Below, in pieces: positions 1 to 7,852 of a stretch of 60,619 bases of DNA. A model generated the notes under the pieces. That model worked only from the letters and a program-made list of their open reading frames with translations, ran no database searches and was not told the DNA's origin. Position 1 is the stretch's first letter. Every line of letters starts with the position of its first letter. Origin of the DNA: Flavobacterium bizetiae (GTDB lineage Bacteria; Bacteroidota; Bacteroidia; Flavobacteriales; Flavobacteriaceae); assembly GCF_902804475.1 (NCBI RefSeq), contig NZ_CADCSU010000189.1:1-60619 (forward strand). Reading direction: 5' to 3'. Both the position numbers and the translations under genes were made by a program.

Positions 1-1
1 T

Positions 2-496
2 AATTATATTGTTAGTTTAATTATAGAAATGATAGTTGTGTCTGTATTAACAGCTTTAGGACTTTGGATCATCGGAATCAAGTATTTTATTCTGTTAGGA
101 TTAATTACAGGGATTCTTAATGTTATACCTTACATAGGAATTTTAATTGCTGGAATTATTACCGTTTTGGCTTCTTTAACAGGATCGGCAGATACTTCAA
201 TAATCTTAGGTATTTTAATTGTGAATGTAATTGTTCAATTGATAGACAACAACTTATTAGTGCCTTTAATTATTAATTCTAAAGTTGAAATAAATGCTTT
301 TGTTTCCATCATCGGAATCATTGTCGGTGGCGCCGCAGCAGGAATATCCGGCATGTTTTTAGCAATTCCGCTTTTAGCAATTTTAAAGATAATATTTGAC
401 CGAATTGAATCGTTAGAGCCCTGGGGATATTTAATGGGAAATCATATGCCGAGAAAATTTACCTGGAGAATTCGAAAAGCACGAACCGAAGATTAA
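2..496 (+). CDS. AI-2E family transporter, C-terminal part (gene cut by window edge)
   Basis: The reading frame is open from the first bases, so the gene starts upstream of the window and only about the last 164 residues are present. They are very hydrophobic, with repeated Gly/Ile/Leu membrane segments, a 'GILNVIPYIGI' stretch and a 'DNNLLVPLI' motif followed by a Gly/Ala-rich helix pair. This is the C-terminal pattern of the PF01594 (AI-2E/PerM/YdiK-like) permeases. Family members are inner-membrane proteins with about eight helices; AI-2 export is shown for only a few and most have no known substrate. The short Arg/Lys-rich tail is cytoplasmic. Family assignment is fairly sure; the transported compound is unknown. 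Confidence 0.8.
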   Translation, partial: NYIVSLIIEMIVVSVLTALGLWIIGIKYFILLGLITGILNVIPYIGILIAGIITVLASLTGSADTSIILGILIVNVIVQLIDNNLLVPLIINSKVEINAFVSIIGIIVGGAAAGISGMFLAIPLLAILKIIFDRIESLEPWGYLMGNHMPRKFTWRIRKARTED

Positions 497-580
497 ATAG
501 TATCTCGTTTTTACAAAATAGTCTTATTAATTTACTATATTCATATCAAAAAATAACTTTTAAGCCCGTATAATCATCTA

Positions 581-2410
581 ATGTCTCTAAACTCTAAAAT
601 AATAATCTTTCTCCTCTTGTGCTTTTGTTTACAAAGTACCTATGGTCAGGTTGATAAGTCAAAGAAAGATGCCAAAGAAAAAAAAGACACTACAGAGGTT
701 TATACTAAAATTAAAAATTATTCTAAGAGAAATAAATTTACACAAACACTTCATAAACTATTATTCAGATCGGCTAAAACAAAGAAAAAGGAACCTATTC
801 TGGTGCAAAATGACACAACCAATTTTAATGGTAAAATCATTAGAAAAATCAATATCGTGACCTTAGATCCGTTTGGACAATCTCTTACTGATACTACTCA
901 AATGCCCAAAAATTGGGGAGAAAGAACCGGAAACAGATTGCATCTGAAAACAAAAAAAATAGCGATTTACAACTTATTACTATTCAAAAGAAATACACCT
1001 TATGATACTTATAAAGTACAGGAATCTGAGCGTTTGATACGTTCTCAGAGGTATGTTTCTGCTGTGAGAGTGACAAATAAAGTTGCCGGCGTAGCTTCAG
1101 ATTCTGTAGATGTTACCATTCGTGTTTTGGATTCATGGAGTACAATTCCTAAATTTTCTATTTCCAGTAGCCGCGTTTCACTTGGAGTAAAAGAAAAAGA
1201 CTTTTTTGGAACTGGACAACAACTTGAATATCGTTTTACCAATCGATTTGATGATGGCAGTAATGGTAATGATGTTACGTACACGGTACCAAATATCAAG
1301 AATACTTACATTGGTACAACATTGCATTATAACATGGATCTTGACAATAATTATACTAAAAGTATCAATATAGAGCGACTCTTTTATTCTCCGCTTACGA
1401 AATGGGCCGGTGGTGTTTATGTAGGTCAGATTTTTAGACGAGATTCCTTGCAGGCGCCAGACAGTTCGTATGCCTTTCAGCCTTTTAAAAATAACTTTCA
1501 GGATTTATGGGCAGGACATGCTTCTAAAGTATTTGAAGATGAAAACGGAATAACCAATTTGGTTGCTTCGGCTCGATTTCTTAATATTAATTATAAAGAA
1601 AGCCCTTCTCCACTCTATGATCCCACCAATTTTTATTCGGATGAAAAATTTATCCTTACCGGAATTGGACTTAACAGACGTAAATTTATAAAAGAAACTT
1701 ATCTCTTTAGAAATGGCCAGGTTGAAGACGTTCCTATTGGGAGGATCTATGGAGTCACTTTTGGATATCAATATAAAAATACTTTTTGGAGGCCTTATGT
1801 TGGTGGACAATTTTCATTTGGAAATTATTACAAATTTGGATTTCTAAGTATGAATTTTGAAGCAGGTACCTTCTTTCATCAATCAAAAACCTATCAAACG
1901 GCATTTTTGATGGAAACCAATTATTTTACAAAGCTTTATACAATTGGTAATTGGAAACTACGACAATTTGTTAATCCTAAGTTTGTTATAGGCGTAAACC
2001 GTGAAGATATTATTGGAGATCAGCTGAATATCAACGAACAAAATGGTTTAGCCGGATTCAATAGTGCGATATATGGAACGAATAAAATGGTTTTGTCACT
2101 TCAGACGCAAACCTATTCTCCGCATTCACTTTGGGGATTTCGTATGAATCCATTTTTTAATTATTCGATTGCCGTACTAGGAAGTCCTAATGATGCAATG
2201 GGAAGAAATAAAGCATATCAAAAGATTACCCTGGGATTATTGATCAGTAATGACTACTTAGTATTTAGTTCATTCCAGCTTTCGATTTCCTACTACCCTA
2301 CTATTCCTTTTCAGGGTGATAATGTATTTAAAACAAATACTTTTGAAACCACTGATTTTGGTTTGCAAAATTTTGAACTTGCTAAACCAAGAGCTGTAGA
2401 ATACCGATAA
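581..2410 (+). CDS. Outer-membrane beta-barrel protein with POTRA-like N-terminus
   Basis: 609 residues. A signal peptide (about residues 1-22, ending TYG/Q) is followed by a Lys-rich linker. A POTRA-like segment lies around residues 80-180; its 'KINIVTLDPFG' and 'YDTYKVQESERLIRSQRYVSAVRV' stretches resemble the beta-alpha-alpha-beta layout of BamA/TamA POTRA modules. The rest is rich in alternating aromatic/polar residues (for example 'FSFGNYYKFGFLSMNFEAGTF'), as expected of a transmembrane barrel. The last residue is not aromatic, so the usual barrel C-terminal signature is absent. It is probably an Omp85-like assembly or surface protein of the outer membrane. Too divergent for me to name; a BamA-like role is only inference. 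It stands alone, 84 bases after the permease. Confidence 0.6.
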   Translation: MSLNSKIIIFLLLCFCLQSTYGQVDKSKKDAKEKKDTTEVYTKIKNYSKRNKFTQTLHKLLFRSAKTKKKEPILVQNDTTNFNGKIIRKINIVTLDPFGQSLTDTTQMPKNWGERTGNRLHLKTKKIAIYNLLLFKRNTPYDTYKVQESERLIRSQRYVSAVRVTNKVAGVASDSVDVTIRVLDSWSTIPKFSISSSRVSLGVKEKDFFGTGQQLEYRFTNRFDDGSNGNDVTYTVPNIKNTYIGTTLHYNMDLDNNYTKSINIERLFYSPLTKWAGGVYVGQIFRRDSLQAPDSSYAFQPFKNNFQDLWAGHASKVFEDENGITNLVASARFLNINYKESPSPLYDPTNFYSDEKFILTGIGLNRRKFIKETYLFRNGQVEDVPIGRIYGVTFGYQYKNTFWRPYVGGQFSFGNYYKFGFLSMNFEAGTFFHQSKTYQTAFLMETNYFTKLYTIGNWKLRQFVNPKFVIGVNREDIIGDQLNINEQNGLAGFNSAIYGTNKMVLSLQTQTYSPHSLWGFRMNPFFNYSIAVLGSPNDAMGRNKAYQKITLGLLISNDYLVFSSFQLSISYYPTIPFQGDNVFKTNTFETTDFGLQNFELAKPRAVEYR

Positions 2411-2452
2411 TTGAATTTTGTCTATATTTTTTTTCAAAATTATAATTTTACG

Positions 2453-2512
2453 AAAACGTTTTAAAAATCAAAACGTTACAAAAAATCTATATAAACATTA
2501 CTCGTTAAAACG
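2453..2512. promoter_or_regulatory. Cluster of three AAAACG boxes, candidate enhancer site
   Basis: AAAACG occurs at 2453-2458 (inside the palindrome AAAACGTTTT), 2470-2475 and 2507-2512. All three lie 40-100 bases upstream of the -24 box of the sigma-54-like promoter at 2551. That is the normal place for an enhancer-binding regulator to sit. The boxes are visible directly; their role is inferred. Confidence 0.35.
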
Positions 2513-2550
2513 CTAATTTAATCCGACCAAATACATTTCATTTTCATTTT

Positions 2551-2566
2551 TGGCACAGTATATGAA
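2551..2566 (+). promoter_or_regulatory. Sigma-54-type (-24/-12) promoter candidate for the His-rich secreted protein
   Basis: The string TGGCACAGTATATGAA matches the sigma-54 layout TGGCAC-N5-TTG, with the -24 GG and the -12 G at the canonical spacing; the -12 box reads ATG-AA rather than TTG-CA. The predicted transcript start near 2577 lies about 30 bases before the ATG at 2609. No TAnnTTTG element is seen in this gap. Confidence 0.5.
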
Positions 2567-2608
2567 TATCCCTAAACAGGAATAACATTAACATTAAAAC
2601 TAAAAAAA

Positions 2609-3148
2609 ATGAAAACAATAAAAATAGCAATCGTAGGTTTATTTCTGATGGTTGCAAGCGCCACACAAGCTCAGGTATCAATAAATGTTAATATAGGATC
2701 TCCTCCTGCATGGGGACCTGCGGGATATGCAGAAATGGAATATTATTATTTACCAGACATCGAAGCGTATTATGATGTAAGAGCTTCTCAGTTTATTTAT
2801 TTTGGCGGAGGAAGATGGGTTAGAACAACTTACTTACCAAGACAATATAGAAATTATGATTTATACGGAGGCTATAAAGTAGTTTTAACTGATTACCACG
2901 GAAGAACTCCTTACACTTATTTTGATCGTCACAGAGTAAAATATTATAAAGGATATCACGGAGCTCCACAAAGACCTTACAGACCAGGAGAGGTTTATGG
3001 TTATAATGAGCGTCGTAATGATCGTAGAGATTATAGACATTATGATAACAGAAACCACGACAAGCACGACAAACATCATGATAAGCATGATAGACGTGAT
3101 AGACATGATGATGATGATCACGGACATGGCGGTCACGGAAGAAGATAA
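2609..3148 (+). CDS. Secreted protein with Tyr-rich core and His/Asp/Arg-rich tail
   Basis: 179 residues. A clear signal peptide (residues 1-21, cleaved after AQA) leads to a Tyr/Arg-rich central region with the pattern 'YYYLPDIEAYYDVRASQFIYFGGGRWV', and then a low-complexity tail (about residues 130-179) made of His, Asp, Arg and Lys with repeats like HDKHDKHHDKHD and DDDDHGHGGHG. Such a tail is able to bind divalent metals, but no known metal-chaperone domain is recognisable. Proteins of this shape are common and unassigned in Flavobacterium. The gene is monocistronic, with a sigma-54-like promoter upstream and a strong terminator 28 bases after the stop, so it is probably induced under specific conditions. 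A periplasmic stress or metal role is inference only. Confidence 0.6.
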   Translation: MKTIKIAIVGLFLMVASATQAQVSINVNIGSPPAWGPAGYAEMEYYYLPDIEAYYDVRASQFIYFGGGRWVRTTYLPRQYRNYDLYGGYKVVLTDYHGRTPYTYFDRHRVKYYKGYHGAPQRPYRPGEVYGYNERRNDRRDYRHYDNRNHDKHDKHHDKHDRRDRHDDDDHGHGGHGRR

Positions 3149-3176
3149 TTTACTAAATAGTTAATTTTCAATATAA

Positions 3177-3210
3177 GAGAGTATCAAATTAATGATACTC
3201 TCTTTTTTTT
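3177..3210 (+). terminator. Intrinsic terminator
   Basis: A perfect 10-bp stem (GAGAGTATCA / TGATACTCTC) with a 6-base loop is followed by eight T residues. It ends the His-rich protein gene. Confidence 0.9.
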
Positions 3211-3328
3211 CTTTATAATTTAACGACTAATTCATCAATTCATTGCGCATTTAACATAAATAACTATCGTACAAACAGTTGAGTTAAATAATTCTTAAGT
3301 AATACCTTATTTTATTGTTTTTATGGCT

Positions 3329-3336
3329 TATATTTG
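3329..3336 (+). promoter_or_regulatory. -7 element TATATTTG
   Basis: This matches the Bacteroidota TAnnTTTG element and lies 25 bases before the lipoprotein ATG. I see no well-spaced -33 TTG, so it is moderate evidence only. Confidence 0.45.
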
Positions 3337-3361
3337 CAAAAAATTAAATTAAAGAAACAAC

Positions 3362-4993
3362 ATGAATAAAAAAGTTTATTTATTTTCATTTATAGCAATG
3401 TCGCTTTTTACATTTTGTACAAGCAATGATGATTCAAATACTGATAATCAGGCAAAAGACAATGCTATCGAAATCAATAACGATATTACTTCTTTAAGTA
3501 AGAGATTGGATTACACTAATTCAGGAGTACTTTCTATTACAGGTCTTTCAACCGGAAAATTCGCTAAAAGTGCTGAATCAGCAACAAATAATTTTCCATT
3601 GGTACAAATTGCAGAGGTAAATCCTCCAACAGATGGTAGCGGAAAAACGTTACAGGCAAGTCATGTGGCTGTAAACGGAAACTATGCTTATGTAGCGTAT
3701 ACTATGCGTGGAGATGCTTATTCAGGAGCAATTGACCTTATAGATGTTACTAATCCTTACAAACCTAAACTAATTACATCGGCATTAATTGCCAATACTG
3801 ATATTACATCGCTTACTTACTCAAACGGAAATTTGATTATTGGAGCGGCGACAGATATCGATAAAAATGCGGCATTCACCAATCCTTCAATTGTAATTAC
3901 AATGCAATTGAGCTCTGGAATGCTTACTGATAAATATACGATTACAAATCTTGAAGGAAAAGTTACAACAGATGTTGCAGCAAATTCAACTTCTTACTTT
4001 GCTACTACCGGAGATAAAGGAAGTTTGTTTAAAATTAATAGCACAACAAAAGCAATTTCAGGAAAAGCTACTCTTGATGATTTGCGTTCTGTAGCTATTA
4101 GTGGCGATAAAATCGTTACTTTAAGTGGTACAAAAGGTGTAAATATTTACAATGAATCTACTCTTGCTTTACAAAAAAGTTTCACAACTTCTGCAGATGT
4201 AAGCGGAGCAAAAAGAACAATGGACTTTGATGGTACTAAATTATTAGTATCTGAAGGATATAACGGTTTAGGAGTTTACGATATCAATAGCGGTTCGAAA
4301 GTACAAACTCTTGCATTGGCTACATCTGGTGAAGATAATGTTACTAACGCAGTTTCTGTAAACGATGGTTATGCATTTGTTGCAAATGGTGCTGCTGGTT
4401 TAAATGTTTATAAAACAGGTACGCAACTTGATTTATTAGGAACAGTAGATATTTTAGGTTCATCAAACTATGTAAAATCAAGTGGTAACTTTATTTATGT
4501 AGCAAGCGGAAAAGGTGGTTTGAAAATTATCAAAATGGAAAAACCAAGTACTGTTTTTGCTGGTTGTACAGGATATGGTGCTTATAACCAAGGTCAGAAT
4601 TTAATTTTAAATTCAAACGAAATAAAATCATACTCTGGTTCTACTGCAATTAGTTCTGCTATGATCAATTCTGGTGCGATATTAACACATTGTGGTTCAA
4701 TCACGATTCAAAATGGTTTGACTTTAAATAGCGGAGGAACTTTTAATATGAGAGGAACTTTAGCACAAGGAAAATACCAACAACAAAATCCTACAGAGTT
4801 AATCATCAACAGTAATGCTGTATTACAAATTGAAGGTACAGTAGTAATCTGGGGAGACTTAAGATTAAATAGCGGAGCGAAAATTAACTTTATAGGAAAT
4901 GATTCGTCTATTACTATTTACGGAAAAGTAACAAAAAATAGTAATGTAACCATTACCGGAACTTATAAAGATACAGAAAACAAACTAAAATAA
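3362..4993 (+). CDS. LVIVD beta-propeller lipoprotein with C-terminal beta-helix-like domain
   Basis: 543 residues. The N-terminus is a lipoprotein signal with Cys at residue 20 in a relaxed lipobox, followed by Ser/Asn/Asp-rich residues (TSNDDSNTD), the kind of acidic stretch that sends flavobacterial lipoproteins to the cell surface. Residues about 70-400 hold repeated blades of the 'VAVNGNYAYVAY...IDLIDVTNPYKPKLI' type (LVIVD repeats), which fold as a beta-propeller. Residues about 400-540 change character: short Gly/Asn/Ser turns with 'LILNSNEIKSYSG', 'LTLNSGGTFNMRG' and 'LRLNSGAKINFIG', resembling a right-handed parallel beta-helix. No catalytic residues stand out. It is probably a surface binding or adhesion protein. 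The propeller call is firm; the second domain is my reading. Confidence 0.75.
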   Translation: MNKKVYLFSFIAMSLFTFCTSNDDSNTDNQAKDNAIEINNDITSLSKRLDYTNSGVLSITGLSTGKFAKSAESATNNFPLVQIAEVNPPTDGSGKTLQASHVAVNGNYAYVAYTMRGDAYSGAIDLIDVTNPYKPKLITSALIANTDITSLTYSNGNLIIGAATDIDKNAAFTNPSIVITMQLSSGMLTDKYTITNLEGKVTTDVAANSTSYFATTGDKGSLFKINSTTKAISGKATLDDLRSVAISGDKIVTLSGTKGVNIYNESTLALQKSFTTSADVSGAKRTMDFDGTKLLVSEGYNGLGVYDINSGSKVQTLALATSGEDNVTNAVSVNDGYAFVANGAAGLNVYKTGTQLDLLGTVDILGSSNYVKSSGNFIYVASGKGGLKIIKMEKPSTVFAGCTGYGAYNQGQNLILNSNEIKSYSGSTAISSAMINSGAILTHCGSITIQNGLTLNSGGTFNMRGTLAQGKYQQQNPTELIINSNAVLQIEGTVVIWGDLRLNSGAKINFIGNDSSITIYGKVTKNSNVTITGTYKDTENKLK

Positions 4994-5049
4994 TTGTTTC
5001 TGTACTATTCCAGAATTACACTAATATAAGGTTTTATATTAATTCTATT

Positions 5050-5085
5050 AAAAGCTGTTAGATTTGATCTAACAGCTTTTTTTTT
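5050..5085 (+). terminator. Intrinsic terminator after the LVIVD lipoprotein gene
   Basis: A 14-bp perfect stem (AAAAGCTGTTAGAT / ATCTAACAGCTTTT) with a 3-base loop runs into a tract of nine T. Confidence 0.92.
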
Positions 5086-5163
5086 GAACCAGTTTTCTTA
5101 AAAAAGGAAATCAATAACCAAACATTAACATTTCATTTAAATACTGTTCAAAAATATAATTAG

Positions 5164-5171
5164 TATTTTTG
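5164..5171 (+). promoter_or_regulatory. -7 element TATTTTTG
   Basis: A TAnnTTTG match 28 bases before the ATG at 5199. It overlaps the TTG at 5169 that would otherwise extend the reading frame, which argues for the later start. No clear -33 element. Confidence 0.45.
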
Positions 5172-5198
5172 AAGCTCTTTCAAACATTTAACTACGCT

Positions 5199-7730
5199 AT
5201 GCGAAAAATCCAGATACAAATTCTTCTTATTTTTTTAACAGGGATTTCCATTTCTTTTGCACAACAACCACAAAAACCAAGTTCTGTAGAAATTTACAAT
5301 CAAATCAAAAAATTAAACTTTTTAGGTTCAGCTTTATATTTGGCTGCCCATCCTGACGACGAAAACACCCGTTTGATTTCGTATATGGCCAATGAGATGA
5401 ATGCCAGAACCGGTTATTTATCTTTAACACGTGGCGATGGAGGTCAGAATTTGATTGGTCCTCAATTACGTGAATTATTGGGTGTTATAAGAACTCAGGA
5501 ATTAATCGAAGCTAGAAAAATAGACGGTGGAGAGCAGTTTTTCTCTCGTGCAAATGATTTTGGTTACTCAAAAAATCCTGACGAAACCTTAGAAATTTGG
5601 GATAAGGATAAAGTATTGGCAGACGTAGTCTGGACTATTAGAAAATTTCAACCCGACGTAATCATTAATCGTTTTGATCATCGTTCTCCCGGCACTACTC
5701 ACGGGCATCACACATCATCGGCAATGTTGAGTGTAGAAAGTTTTAAACTTACCAATGATCCAAAAATATATCCGGAACAATTAAAAGATGTAAAACCTTG
5801 GCAGGTAAAGCGTTTGTATTTTAATCCGTCGTGGTGGTTTTACGGCAGCCAGGAAAAGTTTGACGCCGCTAATAAATCAAAATTTACCAAACTGGAAACA
5901 GGAGTTTATTATAACGGAATCGGGAAATCGAATCAGGAAATTGCAGCTTTAAGCCGAAGCCGTCACCAGTCTCAAGGTTTTGGAAGTACTGGGGCACGTG
6001 GTCAGGAAACAGAATATCTGGAACTCATTAAAGGAGATGAAGCTAAAAATCTTGATGATTTATTTGATGGAATTGATACTTCATGGAATCGTGTTAAAAA
6101 CGGAAAACCAATTGGAGATTTAATTACAACAATCATCTCTAAATATGATTTTAGTAACCCATCGGCGAGTATTCCTGATTTAGTAAAAGCGTATATAATG
6201 ATTGAAGCTCTGGAAGATGATCATTGGAAATCTTTAAAATCGGCGGCTATAAAAAACATCATTGCATCTTGCTCGGGACTATATCTTGAGGCTGTTGCCA
6301 CGGAACAGGAAGCAACTCCGGGAAGCACGATCAGATTAAGTCTTGAGGCTATTAACAGATCTCCTGTTGATATGCAATTGATGAGTGTAACTTCATTGCC
6401 GGATAATAAAAATTCACCGCAGAATATAGCATTAAAAAATAATAACGATCAAAAATTCAATTTACAAATTCAGCTTCCTAATACTATTGAATATACTCAG
6501 CCTTATTGGTTAAAAGAAAAAGCTACTATAGGAATGTATACCGTTTCTAATCAGGAAAATATTGGTATTCCGGATATTATCAGACAGGTAAAAGTTGTTT
6601 TTAATATTAAAATACGTGGTGTCGAAATTCCGTTTGAGCGTACCGTTGTTTACAAATACAATGATGGCGTAAAAGGCGAAATGTATAATTTTCTTGATAT
6701 CGTTCCTGAAGTAACGACTTCCGTATTAGAGAAAGTACTGATTTTTGGATCTGTAAAAAGTAAAATGATTCCCGTAAAAGTACGCGCAGGAAAAGATAAT
6801 ATTAAAGGAAAGCTACAATTAGAATTGCCTAAAAGCTGGAATGTTTCTCCAAAAGAAATTGCTTTTAGTTTAGATAAAAAAGGAAACGAACAGATTTTTT
6901 ATTTTGAGGTTACTCCGCCCCTAAATCCGGAAGAAGCCGTTGCAAAAAGCATTGCAATTGTAGATAATAAACGTTTTGATAAAGATTTGACTATCATTGA
7001 TTACAGCCATATTACCAAGCAAATGGTATTAAAACCAGCTGAATCAAAATGCATTCGAATTGACTTAAAAACCAACGGTGACGCCATTGCCTATATTATG
7101 GGTGCAGGCGACGAAGTTCCGGAAAGTTTGGCTCAAATGGGTTATAAAGTAACCATCATTAAACCTGAAGAAATTACACCTGAAAAACTGGATTCTTTTA
7201 ATGTTGTAATTACAGGTGTTCGTGCTTATAACACTGTAAATGCTTTAGCCAACAAACAAAATATACTTTTTAATTTTGTAAAAAGCGGCAAAAACATGAT
7301 CGTACAATACAATACTTATGGTAAAACTGTAACCGATCAGATTGCGCCTTATCCACTAAAAATCTCAAACGATCGTGTGACCGAAGAAAATGCAAAAGTT
7401 ACTTTTCTGGCGCCAAATCATCCTATTTTAAATACGCCAAACAAGATCAGTTCAAAAGATTTTGAAGGCTGGACACAAGAACAAGGTTTGTATTATCCAG
7501 ATCAGTACGATCCTGCCTTCACTCCTATTATATCGTCTCATGACAAAGGCGAATCGCCTAAAAACGGGGCTTTATTAGTGGCTCCTTACGGAAAAGGATA
7601 TTATATTTACACCGGTTTGAGCTTTTTTAGAGAATTACCGGAAGGTGTTGCCGGTGCTTACAGATTGTTATCGAATATGATTTCATTAAAGCAGCCAATA
7701 GAAGCTCCTAAACCGGAAATAAAAAAATAA
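5199..7730 (+). CDS. Secreted PIG-L (LmbE-type) family de-N-acetylase, large two-part form
   Basis: 843 residues from the ATG at 5199. An in-frame TTG at 5169 is rejected because it lies in the promoter and precedes the signal peptide MRKIQIQILLIFLTGISISFA. Residues about 45-260 are the PF02585 deacetylase domain: 'AAHPDDENTRLI' supplies the zinc ligands His and Asp plus the catalytic Asp, and 'HGHHTSSAML' supplies the later His. The middle (about 370-600) is beta-rich, like NPCBM/Ig-like spacers; the C-terminus (about 640-820) resembles a class I glutamine-amidotransferase-like fold ('YIMGAGDEVPESL', 'VITGVRAYN'). Long forms like this are common in Bacteroidota; a probable substrate is an N-acetylated sugar in the periplasm. 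The symporter immediately downstream may take up the product, which is inference from synteny. Confidence 0.82.
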   Translation: MRKIQIQILLIFLTGISISFAQQPQKPSSVEIYNQIKKLNFLGSALYLAAHPDDENTRLISYMANEMNARTGYLSLTRGDGGQNLIGPQLRELLGVIRTQELIEARKIDGGEQFFSRANDFGYSKNPDETLEIWDKDKVLADVVWTIRKFQPDVIINRFDHRSPGTTHGHHTSSAMLSVESFKLTNDPKIYPEQLKDVKPWQVKRLYFNPSWWFYGSQEKFDAANKSKFTKLETGVYYNGIGKSNQEIAALSRSRHQSQGFGSTGARGQETEYLELIKGDEAKNLDDLFDGIDTSWNRVKNGKPIGDLITTIISKYDFSNPSASIPDLVKAYIMIEALEDDHWKSLKSAAIKNIIASCSGLYLEAVATEQEATPGSTIRLSLEAINRSPVDMQLMSVTSLPDNKNSPQNIALKNNNDQKFNLQIQLPNTIEYTQPYWLKEKATIGMYTVSNQENIGIPDIIRQVKVVFNIKIRGVEIPFERTVVYKYNDGVKGEMYNFLDIVPEVTTSVLEKVLIFGSVKSKMIPVKVRAGKDNIKGKLQLELPKSWNVSPKEIAFSLDKKGNEQIFYFEVTPPLNPEEAVAKSIAIVDNKRFDKDLTIIDYSHITKQMVLKPAESKCIRIDLKTNGDAIAYIMGAGDEVPESLAQMGYKVTIIKPEEITPEKLDSFNVVITGVRAYNTVNALANKQNILFNFVKSGKNMIVQYNTYGKTVTDQIAPYPLKISNDRVTEENAKVTFLAPNHPILNTPNKISSKDFEGWTQEQGLYYPDQYDPAFTPIISSHDKGESPKNGALLVAPYGKGYYIYTGLSFFRELPEGVAGAYRLLSNMISLKQPIEAPKPEIKK

Positions 7731-7741
7731 ACATTCAAAAT

Positions 7742-7849
7742 ATGGAAGCTAAAAAAACGAAGAAATGGAAAAAGAGCTACACCTATGTTTTGGTGGCCAA
7801 TGCTATTTACATTGTGATTTTTTTCTTAATCATGCAATTATACTCATAA
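7742..7849 (+). CDS. 35-residue single-span membrane peptide upstream of the symporter
   Basis: The frame runs ATG 7742 to TAA 7847-7849. It encodes a basic N-terminus (MEAKKTKKWKKS) and one hydrophobic helix (YVLVANAIYIVIFFLIMQLY). It sits 11 bases after the deacetylase stop and 3 bases before the symporter ATG, so it is surely co-translated with them. The positive-inside charge and length suggest a small accessory subunit or assembly factor for the symporter, comparable to the small subunits found beside some solute:sodium carriers. I do not recognise the family. Confidence 0.65.
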   Translation: MEAKKTKKWKKSYTYVLVANAIYIVIFFLIMQLYS

Positions 7850-7852
7850 CCT

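Noticed and set aside
2885..3136. 83-residue minus-strand frame rich in Met and Ile
   Set aside because: It mirrors the His/Asp codons of the secreted protein's tail.
5169..5198. TTG start extending the de-N-acetylase by ten residues
   Set aside because: It lies in the TATTTTTG promoter element and would precede the signal peptide.
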